A DNA stretch of 8,456 nucleotides from an uncultured Bacteroidota bacterium (GTDB taxonomy: Bacteria > Bacteroidota > Bacteroidia > Flavobacteriales > Schleiferiaceae). Numbering within the stretch: the first letter of the stretch is position 1; each line of letters opens with the position of its first letter. The stretch lies in contig CAJXMS010000083.1 in NCBI GenBank assembly GCA_913056475.1, positions 1 through 8,456 on the forward strand, written 5' to 3'. The notes under the pieces were generated by a model. The model was not told the DNA's origin and did no database searches. It saw nothing but the letters and a program-made list of their open reading frames with translations. Made by a program: the position numbers and the translations under genes. Positions 6,449 through 8,456 of this stretch are shown one piece after another.

Positions 6449-7879
6449 CTAAAAATCGCTTATATCCCTACCCATAAAGCTTTGCACGGTACGGAAGCCT
6501 ACGTATGACTTGGCCGTGTCCGCGTACTCATAATTTCTTGCACTGGTTTGCAGGTAATAGGCAATGTCTTTCCAGCTGCCACCACGGGTTACTTTACGCG
6601 CCAGGGTGGGATGGTCGTTATCATTGGCATTGTACTGGAAATTAGGACTTAAATCACTTACGTAGTAATAGCTGGCCGCTTCGTAAGCCGTGCTGGTCCA
6701 CTCGGCCACGTTACCAGCCATATTGTACAGGTCAAAGTCGTTGGGCGAGTAGGAGGTTACCTCCACGGGATAAATACCGCCGTCTATATCGAAAGAACCC
6801 CGTTGTGGTTTAAAGTTGGCCAGGTAACAACCACTGCTATTCAGCGCGTAGGGGCCACCCCAGGGGTAGGTGGAAAGTTCTTTACCGCCGCGGGCCGCAT
6901 ATTCCCATTCGGCTTCTGTAGGGAGGCGGAACTCCTGTTCTTTGTAGGCATTGATAGAGCCCAGGTAATCGTTACGATACTTGGTACGCCAGTTACAAAA
7001 AGCCCTGGCTTGGTACCAGTTTACACCTACTACGGGATAGTCGTCAAAGGCGGGGTGCCAAAAGTAGCGGTCGTGCATGGGCTCATTATAGCTGTAAGCA
7101 AAATCGGCTATCCAGACCAATGTGTCGGGGTAAACATTGATTTTATTGCTCTTAAAGAAGGAGCTCCGATCTGAATTTTGCTTATTGCTTTTGATGTAAT
7201 CCCGATAGGAAAAGTATTCGCCATCCTGATCGGCATCGTTGTAGTCGTACTGAACCCGGTTACTTTTCTTAGCGGCTTTTTGCTTGTCTATCCAGTAGTA
7301 GGAGTAGTTGAGCTGGCGGGCATCTATCATCTTATCGCCCATGAAGCGTTCTTCAGGAGGGAGATACATAGTTTCGATGATATTGGTGTACTCTGAAGAA
7401 GGATATTCGCGCTCATCCCAGATCAGGGCGGGCTCCCAATTGATCCGGCGCTGCATACTATCCGGGTAATTGAGGGTTTTGTACTCCTGGTAGAAAGTAG
7501 GGTCCTCGGCCGTGGCGGGATCGATAAACTCGTAGCCCGGCACCAGGCCCCCGTCGGCCAAACGGGTGCGCGCGATGCTGTCCCGAACCCAATTGACGAA
7601 TTGGCGGTACTCATTATTGGTTATTTCGGTTTGGTCCATCCAAAAGGAAGGTACCGAAACGGTTTTTATGGGCGACACCAGGGCGTAAGGCACATCTTGA
7701 TCGGAGTTGCCCATATTATAGGAACCCTGGGGGATGTAAACCATTCCGTAGGGTTTAGAAGGAAACCAGTCGGGCCGATTATCGACACCCACCAGTTCGC
7801 CATGGTCATTCGAGCTGCAACTTGCTAAAAACAAGCCGCTCATCAGGATTGGAAAAAGTCTCTTCATCACGCGATTCAT
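6449..7879 (-). CDS. gldK: GldK (PorK), outer-membrane ring lipoprotein of the type IX secretion system
   Basis: This lipoprotein (476 residues from the chosen start) forms the T9SS periplasmic ring with GldN. The start at 7879 gives MNRVMKRLFPILMSGLFLASC, a lipoprotein signal with lipobox LASC. A GTG at 7906 and ATGs at 7891 and 7867 are also in frame. The mature protein has the formylglycine-generating-enzyme (FGE-sulfatase) fold: GMVYIPQGSYNMG, FWMDQTEITNNEYRQFV, AFCNW, RLPTEAEWEYAARGG, NMAGNVAEW and RGGSW through YVGFR. The two active-site cysteines of true FGE enzymes, which lie between RGGS and GFR, are absent (window 6491-6586); the only mature cysteines besides the lipidated one are in AFCNW and SGCYLANF. 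The role should therefore be structural, as known for the family. A Tyr/Asp-rich insertion of about 150 residues sits between the early motifs and AFCNW, as in other GldK proteins. It starts about 50 bp after porP. Confidence 0.94.
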   Translation of the reverse strand: MNRVMKRLFPILMSGLFLASCSSNDHGELVGVDNRPDWFPSKPYGMVYIPQGSYNMGNSDQDVPYALVSPIKTVSVPSFWMDQTEITNNEYRQFVNWVRDSIARTRLADGGLVPGYEFIDPATAEDPTFYQEYKTLNYPDSMQRRINWEPALIWDEREYPSSEYTNIIETMYLPPEERFMGDKMIDARQLNYSYYWIDKQKAAKKSNRVQYDYNDADQDGEYFSYRDYIKSNKQNSDRSSFFKSNKINVYPDTLVWIADFAYSYNEPMHDRYFWHPAFDDYPVVGVNWYQARAFCNWRTKYRNDYLGSINAYKEQEFRLPTEAEWEYAARGGKELSTYPWGGPYALNSSGCYLANFKPQRGSFDIDGGIYPVEVTSYSPNDFDLYNMAGNVAEWTSTAYEAASYYYVSDLSPNFQYNANDNDHPTLARKVTRGGSWKDIAYYLQTSARNYEYADTAKSYVGFRTVQSFMGRDISDF

Positions 7880-7928
7880 AAGGAAATGCATTTTGCGGTT
7901 AGTCACCCGTAAAATGAGGGGTGCTATA

Positions 7929-8456
7929 TTACAAAAATCTTACATTATTGTAACGTCCCGGTATTCTGGGGGGAATTTCTATTTTAAAACAGTACTGCAC
8001 CATGATTTCGTGGCTTCCGCCGGCAGAGCCGGACAATTGGGCGGTAGCTACATCGTAAGAATAGCCAGCGCGAAAGGAGGGGGTGAATTGATATCCCACC
8101 ATAGCGGCTACGGCGTCTTCTAGTCTGTAAGTAACGCCGCCCCAGATCTGTTTATTGTAAACGCCGCTGGCATTCACCTCGTAGGTAGGAGGGCCTCCCT
8201 GGCTTAACTTGACCAGCGCGCTGGGGCGTAGTTCCCAGTTGGAGCCCGGTATAGCCCAGTTATAGCCTCCCATAACGAAATAGTGGCGGCTATTGCGGAA
8301 AAAGGCCGTTTTATCGCCCGTGGGGAAGTTATCTACCTGCAGGGAGGATTCCAGCATGCGGCTGGAAGATATCCCCGCCCAGATGCGATCGCTTTGATAA
8401 TACAGGCCAAAGTCCAGGTCAATTTGAAAACCGCTGGCATTGGCGCCGGCGAGGGC
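7929..8456 (-). CDS. porP: PorP/SprF family type IX secretion outer-membrane protein, 5' part outside the window
   Basis: The frame is open to the right edge, giving the C-terminal 175 residues of a protein that is usually about 300-340 long. The visible part is a run of alternating amphipathic strands, for example FQIDLDFGLYYQ, IWAGISSSRM, HYFVMGGYNW, WELRPSALVKL, YNKQIWGGVTYR and VAAMVGYQF, as expected of an outer-membrane beta-barrel. It closes with SHEIMVQYCFKIEIPP and RYNNVRFL, the C-terminal signature of the PorP/SprF family. Such proteins attach to the T9SS periplasmic core or partner with secreted adhesins and filaments. Its position directly upstream of gldK matches the porPKLMN order known in Porphyromonas gingivalis, favouring the core PorP over one of the many SprF paralogues; paralogue identity cannot be proven from this fragment. 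The ATG at 8357 is internal to the gene. Confidence 0.9.
   Translation of the reverse strand, partial: ALAGANASGFQIDLDFGLYYQSDRIWAGISSSRMLESSLQVDNFPTGDKTAFFRNSRHYFVMGGYNWAIPGSNWELRPSALVKLSQGGPPTYEVNASGVYNKQIWGGVTYRLEDAVAAMVGYQFTPSFRAGYSYDVATAQLSGSAGGSHEIMVQYCFKIEIPPRIPGRYNNVRFL

Larger units (their letters stand above)
3245..8456 (-). other. T9SS/gliding motor operon porP-gldK-gldL-gldM-gldN (5' end outside the window)
   Basis: Five genes lie on the same strand with gaps of about 50, 56, 61 and 18 bp, no exact TAnnTTTG box on the coding strand in any gap, and a single strong terminator after gldN. This supports one transcript whose promoter lies upstream of porP, outside the window. The products assemble together: GldL and GldM as the inner-membrane motor, GldK and GldN as the periplasmic ring, and PorP on the outer membrane. 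Long tails of internal helix in gldL and gldM do not hide further genes. Confidence 0.8.

Noticed and set aside
7904..7923. Small inverted repeat CACCC/GGGTG between porP and gldK
   Set aside because: The stem is only 5 bp with a 10-nt loop and no T-tract follows on the minus strand, so it is not supported as a terminator or attenuator.
7932..7939. Possible -7 promoter box for gldK (GATTTTTG on the minus strand)
   Set aside because: It lacks the leading TA..-type match at the first base of TAnnTTTG and lies at the very end of porP; one mismatch in an A/T-rich stretch is not enough to call a promoter.

Overview
The window comes from a Bacteroidota bacterium. Its minus strand carries the core of the type IX secretion system (T9SS) and gliding motor, found only in that phylum, in the order porP-gldK-gldL-gldM-gldN. 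Two genes also start just behind a TACTTTTG box, which fits the Bacteroidota sigma-factor -7 element TAnnTTTG. The GldK and PorP sequences look like those of environmental gliding or saprotrophic lineages (Saprospiria or Cytophagia type), but the sequence does not settle the family or genus.

Layout from right to left, following the minus strand. The C-terminal 175 codons of a PorP/SprF-like outer-membrane protein (7929 to the right edge) are followed by gldK (lipoprotein with a formylglycine-generating-enzyme fold), gldL and gldM (inner-membrane motor) and gldN (periplasmic ring partner of GldK). The gaps between these genes are 18 to 61 bp and none contains an exact TAnnTTTG box on the coding strand, so they read as one transcription unit entered from outside the window. 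The unit ends at a strong intrinsic terminator (3179-3210).

Directly behind the terminator is a promoter for a single-gene unit, a DAO-fold FAD-dependent oxidoreductase (2115-3155, minus). Its 3' end overlaps by 14 bp the end of a convergent plus-strand gene for a small DUF983 membrane protein with two CPxC motifs (1730-2128). Divergent from DUF983, only 27 bp away, an ABC-F translation-factor ATPase gene runs off the left edge (1-1702, minus).

In the T9SS part, GldL and GldM form the proton-driven motor across the inner membrane, GldK and GldN form the periplasmic ring attached to the outer membrane, and PorP/SprF proteins attach to the outer-membrane side. The other three genes have no evident mechanistic link to secretion. 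Nothing here is a clearly new system. The main points of interest are the near-leaderless promoters, the terminator-promoter junction, loss of the catalytic cysteines in GldK, and two conserved but poorly characterised neighbours (DUF983 and the FAD enzyme). I saw no RNA genes, mobile elements, CRISPR arrays or long repeats, and no gene-free stretch longer than about 90 bp.
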